Part shown: in pieces, positions 29,203 to 38,519 of the stretch
Position numbering within the stretch: the first letter of the stretch is position 1
How the letters are laid out: every line of letters starts with the position of its first letter
Source: an uncultured Alphaproteobacteria bacterium
Lineage (GTDB): Bacteria > Pseudomonadota > Alphaproteobacteria > Methylaequorales > Methylaequoraceae
Direction of reading: 5' to 3'
Length of the DNA: 41,568 nt
NCBI GenBank assembly: GCA_902542925.1
Contig: CACBWF010000001.1
Location: 1-41,568, forward strand
Position numbers and translations under genes: made by a program
The notes under the pieces: model-generated
The model's input: only the letters and a program-made list of their open reading frames with translations
The model's database searches: none
Told to the model about the DNA's origin: nothing

Positions 29203-30540
29203 TTGATTGATAAAGATTTACTTCTTAAGATGTTTAACTTGGGTATTGAAGAGGTAAAGCCAAAAAACTTAATATCAAAACACATCAAAATTATTGGATC
29301 GAAGGTAATACACATTGGAGACAAAAAATTTGATAAATTTAAATCTATCATTCCTATATGTATTGGTAAGGCTTCAGTTGAAATGGCGATCTGTTTTAAT
29401 GAAGTATTGAAAAAAAATTCCTCTAAATTTTATTTTAAAGTAAAAAAGGGTTTTCTCGTAGTTAACAAAGAGAATTTCAAGACTGTTGAAAATTTTCATT
29501 GTTTTTTTGCAGGGCATCCTATACCAGACGAAAAAGGACTTGAAGCATCGAGTTTTTTAGTAAATTATTTAAAATCTTTTGATGAAAAAGATTTGATAGT
29601 TTTAATGTTATCTGGTGGCGGGTCAGCAATGCTTCCTAATCCGCCAAACTCAATAAGTTTAGAAGATAAGATATGTGTAAATCAAATGCTACTATCGAGT
29701 GGAGCAAATATTAAAGAGATTAATACAGTTAGAAAACATTTATCAAGTCTTAAGGGAGGAAATTTTTTAAAACATAGTTACCCTGCGACTACTACTTCAT
29801 TAATAATATCAGATGTTGTCGGGGATGATTTGTCTTCAATCTCAAGTGGACTTACTGTTCCTGATAGTACAACTTTTGAGAATGCTATCTCAATTAGTAA
29901 AAAATATAATATTTGGAAAACTTTCCCAAAAAATATAAAACACTATCTTTCAGTTGGTATAAAAAGTCCTGATCTTGAAACACCAAAGAAAAATAACAAA
30001 ATTTTTGAGAATTGCTTCAATTCAATTATTGCCTCAAATTCGATTAGTTTAGATTGTATAAAAAAGTACTTAAATTCTTTAAATAGTAATATAGAATGCA
30101 AATTCTGGAAAAAAAATATTGAAGGTGATGTAAAAGAAGTAGCTTTTGAATTCGTAAAGTATGTTAGTACTTATAAAAATAAAAATCCATTAATACTTTT
30201 ATCAGGCGGAGAGACTACAGTAAAAATTGTTGGGAGTGGAAAAGGTGGAAGAAATCAAGAATTCGCACTTTATGTGTGCTTATTTATGAAAAAATTGATG
30301 CCCAAAAAAAAATATTTTTTTCTTTCTGGTGGCACAGATGGGAGAGACGGTCCAACTGATTCAGCTGGAGGTATTGTTAGTGATAATACCTTAGAATTAT
30401 GTAACAAAGAAAATGTTGACTGTGAAAAAGAACTAAAGAATAATAATTCATACTTTGTACTGGAAAAAATAGATTCTCATATTAAAATTAAGGGAACTAA
30501 TACAAATGTTGCGGATATACAAATTTTTGCACTTTTATAA
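29203..30540 (+). CDS. Glycerate kinase (GckA/TtuD, MOFRL family)
   Basis: GHPIPDEKGLEAS, LMLSGGGSAMLPNPP, NTVRKHLSSLKGG, ISDVVGDDLSSISSGLTVPDSTTF, FLSGGTDGRDGPTDSAGGIV. Predicted TTG start. Confidence 0.93.
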   Translation: MIDKDLLLKMFNLGIEEVKPKNLISKHIKIIGSKVIHIGDKKFDKFKSIIPICIGKASVEMAICFNEVLKKNSSKFYFKVKKGFLVVNKENFKTVENFHCFFAGHPIPDEKGLEASSFLVNYLKSFDEKDLIVLMLSGGGSAMLPNPPNSISLEDKICVNQMLLSSGANIKEINTVRKHLSSLKGGNFLKHSYPATTTSLIISDVVGDDLSSISSGLTVPDSTTFENAISISKKYNIWKTFPKNIKHYLSVGIKSPDLETPKKNNKIFENCFNSIIASNSISLDCIKKYLNSLNSNIECKFWKKNIEGDVKEVAFEFVKYVSTYKNKNPLILLSGGETTVKIVGSGKGGRNQEFALYVCLFMKKLMPKKKYFFLSGGTDGRDGPTDSAGGIVSDNTLELCNKENVDCEKELKNNNSYFVLEKIDSHIKIKGTNTNVADIQIFALL

Positions 30541-30543
30541 AAG

Positions 30544-31257
30544 ATGAAACTTGAAAAGACTATAGCTCAAACTTTTTTGAAAACAAAACCTCTAAAATGC
30601 TCTTATATTAAAGATAACTACGAGGAAAGACTTTTGTTACCAATTACTAAAGAAAATAATTTCAGTATAATTGATAAATTAACAAAACTTGGGTTCAGGA
30701 GAAATATAGACTACATGTATCTACCTGTTTGTAAAGATTGTTCAAAATGTATTTCGACTAGGATAAACGTTAAGAACTTTACAACTTCTAAAAGTCAAAA
30801 AAGAAATATAAATAAAAATAAGCAAATAAGATTTGTACAAAAAGAACCAAATAGAGAAGAAGAAAGGTATCTGCTTTTTAAAAAATATCTTAAGTTCAGG
30901 CACTCTGATGGAATGATGTTAAAAATGACTAAAAAAGATTTTAATAATTTTTTTTATAACACTCCATCTAAGAGTAGAGTTTATGATATTATCTCTTCTT
31001 CAAATAATTTAGTTGGATCAATATTACTTGATGAAATGAGTGACGCTTTGTCTGCAGTATATAGTTTTTTTGATCCTACAATTTCTAAGAATGGTTTAGG
31101 TATTTACTTAATATTAAAATCAATTGAACAAGTTAGAAGAATGCACAAACAATATTTATATTTAGGATATTGGGTGAAGGAATCGAAAAAAATGAATTAT
31201 AAAAAATCATTTAACAGTATCCAATTGTTTATTGAAGGAAACTGGGTTTCTGATTAA
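30544..31257 (+). CDS. bpt: Arginyl/leucyl-tRNA--protein transferase (Bpt/Ate family)
   Basis: LGFRRNIDYMYLPVCKDCSKCISTRI, KYLKFRHSDGMM, SAVYSFFDPTISKNGLGIYLILKSIEQ, YLYLGYWVKESKKMNYKKSF. Confidence 0.92.
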   Translation: MKLEKTIAQTFLKTKPLKCSYIKDNYEERLLLPITKENNFSIIDKLTKLGFRRNIDYMYLPVCKDCSKCISTRINVKNFTTSKSQKRNINKNKQIRFVQKEPNREEERYLLFKKYLKFRHSDGMMLKMTKKDFNNFFYNTPSKSRVYDIISSSNNLVGSILLDEMSDALSAVYSFFDPTISKNGLGIYLILKSIEQVRRMHKQYLYLGYWVKESKKMNYKKSFNSIQLFIEGNWVSD

Positions 31258-31991
31258 AATTTTTGTTTTTCAATTAATTTATTTAAAATTTCCTTTCTAA
31301 AAATCATTTTTTTATTACTGTTAATTGACATTCCATTTTTTGCCTTATTGAGAAAATACGTTGTTATTCGAAAACCTTCATCGAGTTCTACTGAGTGTAA
31401 TAAACTTTTTTTATTTAAAAAAAAATTTGGTAATTTAAAGAGTTTAGACTTATACGGGTCACCTTCTTCACCTGTTACAGCACACCCAGTTTTAGGAGAT
31501 ATATATTTTAGATTTTTTGTGCTTCCAGTCACTACACATTTTGAATAACTTAATCCATAACCAATATTCTCTAAAAATTTGACTTCAAATAATATATATT
31601 CTTTACATTTTTCTAAAATACTTAAACTAGAATTTTCACTTAAGTAATGAATAATTTTACTGACATCGTTATATATATTTGCATTTTTTTCATTAGTTGG
31701 AAGAAACATAATACATAACTCACTAATTGATGCCTTAATAAGAAGTGAAAAAAATTCTTCATTAAAATCAAATAAATTATAATTAGTTTCAATATTAAGA
31801 AATCCTAAATTATCTAGATTCTTTACTCTTAAATTAAATTCTACATTTTCAAACAACATAAGTTTTTTTTTTTTTTGTATCCTTGAAAGACCTTTTATTA
31901 ATCCATGATTTTTTGATAATATATTTATAAGAATAAGATTTTCACTAAATTTCTTTTGACTTATAATAAATCCTGAATCTCTTATTATCAT
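31254..31991 (-). CDS. recO: DNA repair protein RecO
   Basis: DSGFIISQKKFSENLILINILSKNHGLIKGLSR N-terminal OB fold; TGSTKNLKYISPKTGCAV; immediately upstream of era-rnc-type neighbours. Confidence 0.88.
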   Translation of the reverse strand: MIIRDSGFIISQKKFSENLILINILSKNHGLIKGLSRIQKKKKLMLFENVEFNLRVKNLDNLGFLNIETNYNLFDFNEEFFSLLIKASISELCIMFLPTNEKNANIYNDVSKIIHYLSENSSLSILEKCKEYILFEVKFLENIGYGLSYSKCVVTGSTKNLKYISPKTGCAVTGEEGDPYKSKLFKLPNFFLNKKSLLHSVELDEGFRITTYFLNKAKNGMSINSNKKMIFRKEILNKLIEKQKF

Positions 31992-31996
31992 AATAT

Positions 31997-32827
31997 TTAC
32001 TTAGAGATTTTTACTTTCAATTCCAAATAGATTCTTTTGTTTATTTTTTTTTGAATATCTTTTCTTGCACGCATTCCAATCTCTTTTATTTTTTTTCCTT
32101 CTTTTCCAATTAATATTGGTTTCTGTGAAGCCTTTTTAACAAAAATAAATTGTGTAATTTTATTTAAATTTATTTCTGTGGTTACAGAAATATCATATGG
32201 GATTTCTTTATTAATCAATTGAAAAACTTTTTCTCTTGTAATTTCAGAAAAAATGAATTCATTTTTTTGATCGGTTTTATCGCTCTTATCATATAACCAT
32301 TTATTTTTTGGGAGTTTTGTAATTATAACCTCTATTAGTTGATTTAAGCCTTTTTTTTTTAAAGCGGAGATCATAAATGTTTTTTGAAAATTAAATAGGT
32401 GATTATATTTTTCACTTATTTTTAATAGTTCTGTTTTCCTAACCAAATCTATTTTATTTATTATCAGAAAATTATTTTTAGATGTTCGTATTAGCTTTTT
32501 TAGAATTTCTTTTTCTTTTTCACTAATTTTTCTATTTGGATCAAATACTACTAAATTGATATCTGATTCATAAGTATTATTAAATATAGCTCTAGATAGC
32601 TGCTTTTTAAAAAAAGTACTTGGTAAAATTAACCCAGGTGTATCTGTAAAAATTATTTGAGAATGAGACTTTGTAAAAACTCCTCTAATAGCATTCTGAG
32701 TAGTCTGAACTTTATGAGATATAATTGAGACTTTTTCATTAACTAAATTGTTTATCAAGGTTGATTTACCCGCATTAGGAAGCCCAGTTATGGATACAAA
32801 TCCACATTTTTTTTCTATCATATTCAT
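31997..32827 (-). CDS. era: GTPase Era
   Basis: GFVSITGLPNAGKSTLINNLV, TDTPGL, INKIDLV, C-terminal KH region PILIGKEGKKIKEIGMRARKDIQ. Confidence 0.98.
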   Translation of the reverse strand: MNMIEKKCGFVSITGLPNAGKSTLINNLVNEKVSIISHKVQTTQNAIRGVFTKSHSQIIFTDTPGLILPSTFFKKQLSRAIFNNTYESDINLVVFDPNRKISEKEKEILKKLIRTSKNNFLIINKIDLVRKTELLKISEKYNHLFNFQKTFMISALKKKGLNQLIEVIITKLPKNKWLYDKSDKTDQKNEFIFSEITREKVFQLINKEIPYDISVTTEINLNKITQFIFVKKASQKPILIGKEGKKIKEIGMRARKDIQKKINKRIYLELKVKISK

Positions 32828-33513
32828 TTTATTAGAGATTTAACTGCCTTTTTCGCTGCCATAAATTCGGCTTCTTGAATAGATTTACCTTTACCATTTG
32901 TTGAAAGAATATTTTTAATTGTCAATGAAACTGTAAATAACGGTTGGTGATCAGGACCTTTTTTTTTTATTAAATCATATTTAGGAAAAGGACCCTTATT
33001 TTTCAAACACCATTCTTGAATCATTGATTTTGGATTCATCGGAGGATTTTTTTGTCTATTAATTTCTAAATTCCACAATGCCATAATAATTTTTTGTGTT
33101 GTTAAAAAATTTGAATCTATAAAAATTGCAGCAAATATTGCTTCCAATGTATCAGCAAGAATTGAATCGGTAATAGATATTTTCTTCTTTTGTGAAGACT
33201 TTGTTATTATGAATTTTTCTAAATTTATTTTTTTTGCAACCTTAATAAGGGTTTTTTTTGATACTAATTCAGAAAATCGTTTTGCTAATTCACCTTCACT
33301 TTCAAGGGGAAATCTATAGTAGATTTCATTTGAAATAACTAATCCTAAAACTCTATCACCAAGAAATTCTAATCTTTCATTAGTTGAAAAATTATCTAGC
33401 TTCTGTTTTGTTGAATGTGTGAGTGCTAGTTTCAATAAATCAAGATTTTTAAATTTATATTTTAATTCCTCTGATATTATCAAAAAATTATTTTCAAGAA
33501 TTATATTATCCAT
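32824..33513 (-). CDS. rnc: Ribonuclease III
   Basis: NERLEFLGDRVLGLVIS, ADTLEAIFAAIFIDSNF, C-terminal dsRBD (SMIQEWCLKNKGPFPKY...AEFMAAKKAVKSLI). Confidence 0.98.
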   Translation of the reverse strand: MDNIILENNFLIISEELKYKFKNLDLLKLALTHSTKQKLDNFSTNERLEFLGDRVLGLVISNEIYYRFPLESEGELAKRFSELVSKKTLIKVAKKINLEKFIITKSSQKKKISITDSILADTLEAIFAAIFIDSNFLTTQKIIMALWNLEINRQKNPPMNPKSMIQEWCLKNKGPFPKYDLIKKKGPDHQPLFTVSLTIKNILSTNGKGKSIQEAEFMAAKKAVKSLIK

Positions 33514-34243
33514 TTTGAGGAATCAGACTAAACAAAAATCTATCTTTTCTTAATGCTTTATACCATGTCCAAAATTTTAACCAACTTCCAATTTCCGGAT
33601 CAAATGATAAAAAAACAATTCTACTTTTCCCAACTAAATTGCTTTTAGGAATAAAACCTACAAATCTACTATCTTGCGAATTGTCCCGATTATCACCTAG
33701 AACATAAAAAGAATCTTTTGGAACTTCCACTTCATCAAAATCGTCGGTTTGAAAAAAATTATTTTGATTTTTCATTTCGAAAATTTCATAATTTCTTCCA
33801 TCTGGTAAAATTTCTTTATATCTAATTACATCAAAATACTTGTAAGGTTCATTATTAATTCTAATTCTATTAAGTTTTTCGTTGTTTAAATATATTTCAC
33901 TTGAAATCATTTTTATTTTATCACCAGGCACTCCAATTACCCTTTTCACATAGTCAGTTTTGTTATCCTCAGGAGTTTTAAATACAACAACATCACCTCT
34001 TTTTGGTTCAGTATAAAATATTCTTTTTGGTATGAGTGGAATACTAAAAGGAAGTGAATGTTTATAAAAACCATAATCAAACTTTGAAACAAATAAATAA
34101 TCACCTACTTTTAATGTCGGATACATTGAGCCTGATGGTATGCTAAAAGGTTCAAATAGAAAGCTTCTAATAAGAATTGCAGCAGTTATTGCATAAAATA
34201 AAGTTATAATATTTTCTTTTGTTTTATTTTTTTTTTTTTTCAT
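33506..34243 (-). CDS. lepB: Signal peptidase I
   Basis: FSIPSGSMYPTLKVGDYLFVSKFDYG, PKRGDVVVFKTPEDNKTDYVKRVIGVPGDKI, VLGDNRDNSQDSRFVGFIPKSNLVGKS. Confidence 0.97.
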   Translation of the reverse strand: MKKKKNKTKENIITLFYAITAAILIRSFLFEPFSIPSGSMYPTLKVGDYLFVSKFDYGFYKHSLPFSIPLIPKRIFYTEPKRGDVVVFKTPEDNKTDYVKRVIGVPGDKIKMISSEIYLNNEKLNRIRINNEPYKYFDVIRYKEILPDGRNYEIFEMKNQNNFFQTDDFDEVEVPKDSFYVLGDNRDNSQDSRFVGFIPKSNLVGKSRIVFLSFDPEIGSWLKFWTWYKALRKDRFLFSLIPQNG

Positions 34244-34637
34244 AAAAAATCTTAGATAGAGTTACGAATGCAATAGCATAGTTATTTTCATGGGAAAGTG
34301 AAATATTGATTTGGTGATCGTCAATTAAGGAGTTTTTATTTTTATCCTCGAATTTTTTTTTGAATTTTACAAAAGGCGATCCTGAGTCAAACTTAAGAAT
34401 TTCAAAATCACGAAATTTTGGTTTTTTAATTGCCTTAGAAAAAGATTTTATTACTGCTTCCTTTGCAGCAAATCGAGAAGCAATTTTTTGAATTAACAGT
34501 TTATAACTATCAACACTTAATATCTTTTTAATTTCTTTATTAGACAGAACCTTATTTAGAAACTTAAGCCCAAATTTCTTATAAACATTCTCTATTCTTC
34601 TAACTTCAACGATGTCAACTCCTTGACCAACTATCAT
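34224..34637 (-). CDS. acpS: Holo-ACP synthase
   Basis: MIVGQGVDIVEVRRI, ASRFAAKEAVIKSF, INISLSHENNYAIAFV. Confidence 0.95.
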   Translation of the reverse strand: MIVGQGVDIVEVRRIENVYKKFGLKFLNKVLSNKEIKKILSVDSYKLLIQKIASRFAAKEAVIKSFSKAIKKPKFRDFEILKFDSGSPFVKFKKKFEDKNKNSLIDDHQINISLSHENNYAIAFVTLSKIFYEKKKK

Positions 34638-34646
34638 TCTTGAACC

Positions 34647-35369
34647 TTAATTCATCATTTTTTTATACATTTCAATAACATTTTTTAAACCACTAAAAAT
34701 TGACTGTGCTACAATTGAATAACCTATATTTAACTCTGAAATACTTTTAATATCAATAATATTTTTTACATTTCTGAGGTTTAATCCATGCCCAGCATGT
34801 ACTTCCAAACCAAGTTTATGAGCAAAATTTGCTGCTTCAGTTATTTTTTTTAGTTCAGTATTATATTTACCTATCTCGAATAAATTAGAATATTTTCCTG
34901 TATGAATTTCAATAGCATTAACACCAAGTTTTTTTGCTAGCTTAATTTGATTCATGTCTGGTTCAATAAATAGAGATGTTCTAATTTGTTTTTTTTGTTT
35001 AATCTCAAATAAAATACTTTCAAGATTTGATAAATTATTTTTTACGTCTAAACCACCTTCAGTAGTTAATTCACTTCTTTTTTCAGGGACTATGCAACAT
35101 GCAAATGGACTTAGTGTTTTACAAATTTTTCTCATTTCATTTGTAGGTGCCATCTCAAGATTTATTGGTAATATATTTGCTTTTACTAGATTTTCTAAAT
35201 CATTGTCTTTGATATGCCTTCTGTCTTCTCTGAGATGCACTGTAATACTGTTTACATCCATATTTTTTAAAGTTTTAGCAACATCTATTAAATCAATATA
35301 AACTTCTTTTCGTTGATTTCTTAGTGTAGCAAAATGGTCAATGTTGACACCTAGTCTAAGTTTTTTCAA
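34647..35369 (-). CDS. pdxJ: Pyridoxine 5'-phosphate synthase
   Basis: LGVNIDHFATLRNQR, SITVHLREDRRHI, NLEMAPTNEM, AIEIHTGKYSN, LEVHAGHGLNLRNV, IGYSIVAQSIFSGL. Confidence 0.97.
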   Translation of the reverse strand: MKKLRLGVNIDHFATLRNQRKEVYIDLIDVAKTLKNMDVNSITVHLREDRRHIKDNDLENLVKANILPINLEMAPTNEMRKICKTLSPFACCIVPEKRSELTTEGGLDVKNNLSNLESILFEIKQKKQIRTSLFIEPDMNQIKLAKKLGVNAIEIHTGKYSNLFEIGKYNTELKKITEAANFAHKLGLEVHAGHGLNLRNVKNIIDIKSISELNIGYSIVAQSIFSGLKNVIEMYKKMMN

Positions 35370-35848
35370 TTTTTTTCCTTATATTTTTTAATTATAAACA
35401 CGCTGAGATAATAAGTTATGAACCATACACAAATCGACAGTGGAATACTACCCACTAAGGTTGGAAAAAACAAACTACTAAAATTATTAATAAAGAAATC
35501 GGTAGAAATATTAACAGTATCGATTCCCTTAATTCCCAAAAAAATACCTAACTTATAGTCCAAAAAAAAAATGAATGGAAATGTCCACGGGTTACCAACA
35601 ACTGTTCCCGCAGCTGCTGCTAACAAATTACCTTTCATTAAATATGTTCCTAAAAAACATATTATTATATGTATGCCTAATAAAGGTGTAAAAGAAACTG
35701 CTGCCCCCCATGCCAAACCAACTGAGATAGATTCAGGTGGATCTTTTAACTTAAACAATTTATATCTCAAATGAATTAAAGGTCTTAAAAAGTTAATTTT
35801 TTTTTTTATTTTTTTTAATAACATCTCATTATTTTGTTCTTTGGACAA
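35366..35848 (-). CDS. DUF2062 domain membrane protein
   Basis: PPESISVGLAWGAAVSFTPLLGIHIIICFLGTYLMKGNLLAAAAGTVVGNPWTFPFIF. Start may instead be the Met at 35824. Confidence 0.85.
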   Translation of the reverse strand: MSKEQNNEMLLKKIKKKINFLRPLIHLRYKLFKLKDPPESISVGLAWGAAVSFTPLLGIHIIICFLGTYLMKGNLLAAAAGTVVGNPWTFPFIFFLDYKLGIFLGIKGIDTVNISTDFFINNFSSLFFPTLVGSIPLSICVWFITYYLSVFIIKKYKEKN

Positions 35849-37964
35849 TAACGATATTGGGTGAAGTTCTTAATGAGACAAGAATTTTTTTTAAATGATT
35901 TTTATCTAAAACATCAATTTCTACGTCTAACTTAAAAAACATATCTGATCGTTCAGTAATCTTAAGGTTTCTTATATTACTTTGATTCTTTGCTATATTT
36001 GATGATAGATCTCCTAGAGCGCCAACTTCATTTTTTAATGTAACGGTTATTTTTGCCAAAAAATTTGATTTTGTTATATTAAGTCTTTCCCAAGAAACCT
36101 CTATTGTTTCAGACTTAATTTTTTTTAATTCTTCACAATCTGATTGATGCACTGTGAAACCTTTTCCAGCAACTACATATGCTTTTACTGTGTCGCCAGG
36201 TATAGGTGCACAACATGTTGACAGATGAATACTCATACCAGGAGTCAAACCTTCAATAAGTATAGGTGAATTTTCTTTATTAATATTTTTTTTTACTTTG
36301 TTAAGTATGACAATCTTATTATTTTGTTTCACAACAGCCTTATCTGGAAACATTGCATCGATAACCTGACTGCTTAATATTAATCCTGATCCAATTTTTA
36401 TAAAAAGTTGTTTTTGATCTTCGATGTCAAACTTATCTAGGATGTTTTCAATATTTTTTTCGTTGAAACTAAGATTTTCATTTTTAAAACTATTTTTTAG
36501 AATTTGTTTACCTAACTTTAAAAATTCGTCGGTTTTCTTTGTATCAATAAATCTTTTTATACAAGCTTTTGCTTTCCCTGTAATACAAAAATTTAACCAG
36601 TTTGGTGAAATACTATTTTTATTTTTTTGACTAACAATTTGAACTTGATCACCGTTTTTTAATACAGTGTTTAAAGGCTTAACCAAATTATTTATTAGTA
36701 CGCCAGTACATGAAGTTCCAATATCTGTATGTACTGAAAAGGCAAAGTCTAAGGGCATAGCACCTCTAGGTAAAGCAACAAGATCACCTTTTGGGGTAAA
36801 TACAAATACTTGATCAGAGTACATTTGAAGCTTAGTATGTTCAAGGAATTCCTCTGGGCCTCTTGATTGATCGAGTATATCAAGAATTTGTCGAATCCAT
36901 TTAAACTGTTTTCCATCTTTAGTTTTTATATTTTCTTTGTAGATCCAATGTGCCGCAACACCATAATCAGCTTCTTTATCCATTTGAGCAGATTTAATTT
37001 GTACTTCAATTCTTCTTTTTAATGGTCCAATAAGTGTTGTATGAATAGACTTGTAATTATTTGGTTTTGGAGTAGAAATATAGTCCTTAAATCTTCCAGG
37101 AACATAAGAATATTCAGAGTGAAGTATACCTAAGGCATTGTAGCAATCATTTACATCCTCGACTATAATCTTAAAAGCCATAATATCTGAAAGCTGTGCA
37201 AAGTTAACAGATTTAATTTGCATTTTTTTCCATATAGAATATGGTTTTTTTTCTCTTCCAGAAATTTGGCATTTTACTTTATGTTTATAGAACAGTTCAT
37301 TCAGTTTAATAATTGTTGGTTTTAAGATATTTTCGTCTTGATTTCTTAAAAGGTTCAATCTTTGAATAATTGAGTCTCTAATACCTGGCTCCAAGATTTT
37401 AAAACATAAATCGTCTAGCTCTGATCTTATTTCTTGCATTCCCATTCTTTCTGCAATTGGACTGTAGATCTCTAATGTTTCATTAGCAATTCTTCTTCTT
37501 TTATCTTCATCTTTTATAAAATTAATAGTCCTCATGTTATGTAATCTATCAGCTAACTTTACAAACAAAACCCTTACATCATCTGAAGTTGCAAGTAATA
37601 GTTTTCTAAAATTTTCAGCTTGGGTAAACGAGTCTGATCTACCTTCTAACTTAGATAACTTTGTTACACCATCAACTAAACTAGATATTTCTTCTCCAAA
37701 ATTTGATTTAATATCTTTTAGCCCATATTTTGTGTCTTCAACTACATCATGTAGAAGTGCAGTAACTATGGTATTGGAATCAAATTTTAAATCTGCTAAA
37801 ATACCAGCTACTTCGAGTGGGTGGGAAAAATATGGATCGCCTGAAGCTCGTTTCTGAGATCCATGAGCTTTCATCGAAAAAACATAAGCTTTGTTTAAAG
37901 CCTGTTCATCAATATTAGGCTCGTAAGCCTTAACTTTATCTAATAATTCAAATTGCCTTAACAC
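35829..37964 (-). CDS. spoT: Bifunctional (p)ppGpp synthetase/hydrolase, RelA/SpoT family
   Basis: HD domain (TALLHDVVEDT), synthetase (YSIWKKMQ, RFKDYISTPKPNNYKSIHTT, RRIEVQIKSAQMDKEADYGVAAHWIYKE), TGS (VFTPKGDLVALPRGAMPLDFAFSVHTDIG), ACT. Confidence 0.98.
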   Translation of the reverse strand: MLRQFELLDKVKAYEPNIDEQALNKAYVFSMKAHGSQKRASGDPYFSHPLEVAGILADLKFDSNTIVTALLHDVVEDTKYGLKDIKSNFGEEISSLVDGVTKLSKLEGRSDSFTQAENFRKLLLATSDDVRVLFVKLADRLHNMRTINFIKDEDKRRRIANETLEIYSPIAERMGMQEIRSELDDLCFKILEPGIRDSIIQRLNLLRNQDENILKPTIIKLNELFYKHKVKCQISGREKKPYSIWKKMQIKSVNFAQLSDIMAFKIIVEDVNDCYNALGILHSEYSYVPGRFKDYISTPKPNNYKSIHTTLIGPLKRRIEVQIKSAQMDKEADYGVAAHWIYKENIKTKDGKQFKWIRQILDILDQSRGPEEFLEHTKLQMYSDQVFVFTPKGDLVALPRGAMPLDFAFSVHTDIGTSCTGVLINNLVKPLNTVLKNGDQVQIVSQKNKNSISPNWLNFCITGKAKACIKRFIDTKKTDEFLKLGKQILKNSFKNENLSFNEKNIENILDKFDIEDQKQLFIKIGSGLILSSQVIDAMFPDKAVVKQNNKIVILNKVKKNINKENSPILIEGLTPGMSIHLSTCCAPIPGDTVKAYVVAGKGFTVHQSDCEELKKIKSETIEVSWERLNITKSNFLAKITVTLKNEVGALGDLSSNIAKNQSNIRNLKITERSDMFFKLDVEIDVLDKNHLKKILVSLRTSPNIVIVQRTK

Positions 37965-38024
37965 ATGAAAATTTTAAGACAAAAAAATAAAAATTCAATA
38001 GTTTGATTAAAGTAAAATTAAAAA

Positions 38025-38477
38025 CTATTTTTCTGAATCAGTGTCAACTAATTGATCGTCTTCAGATTGTTTTTGCTGCATCTCTTTTCTGTTAGTTTCA
38101 ATAAGCTTCTGAATATCAGACTCTGTAACTGATATTTTTTTTCTATTCTTTTCTGATGCATTTTCTTTTTCAAAATTGTCAAAAGATATAGCAGAAGCAT
38201 TCTCTTTCAAAGGAACAGATTCAACGTCATCTATATCAACCTCTTCTACTGGAGTATATCTTTGAAGGTCCTTGATAATTGCATTTTTAATTTCATTTAA
38301 ATCAATTTTCTTTTCAGCTATTTCTCTTAAAGCTAAGACGGTATTTTTATCGTTTTCTTTTTCAATATCAATCTCACTTCCAGCAGAAATTTCTCTAGCC
38401 CTTTTACAAGCATAAATTACTAATTGAAATCTGTTAGGTACAAAACTTACACAATCTTCTGTAGTTACTCTTGCCAT
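38025..38477 (-). CDS. rpoZ: DNA-directed RNA polymerase omega subunit
   Basis: MARVTTEDCVSFVPNRFQLVIYACKRAREI...DKNTVLALREIAEKKI; adjacent to rsh. Confidence 0.95.
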   Translation of the reverse strand: MARVTTEDCVSFVPNRFQLVIYACKRAREISAGSEIDIEKENDKNTVLALREIAEKKIDLNEIKNAIIKDLQRYTPVEEVDIDDVESVPLKENASAISFDNFEKENASEKNRKKISVTESDIQKLIETNRKEMQQKQSEDDQLVDTDSEK

Positions 38478-38519
38478 ATTTAGATTTATATACTTTGAAT
38501 TTTATTTTTCAACAATAAT

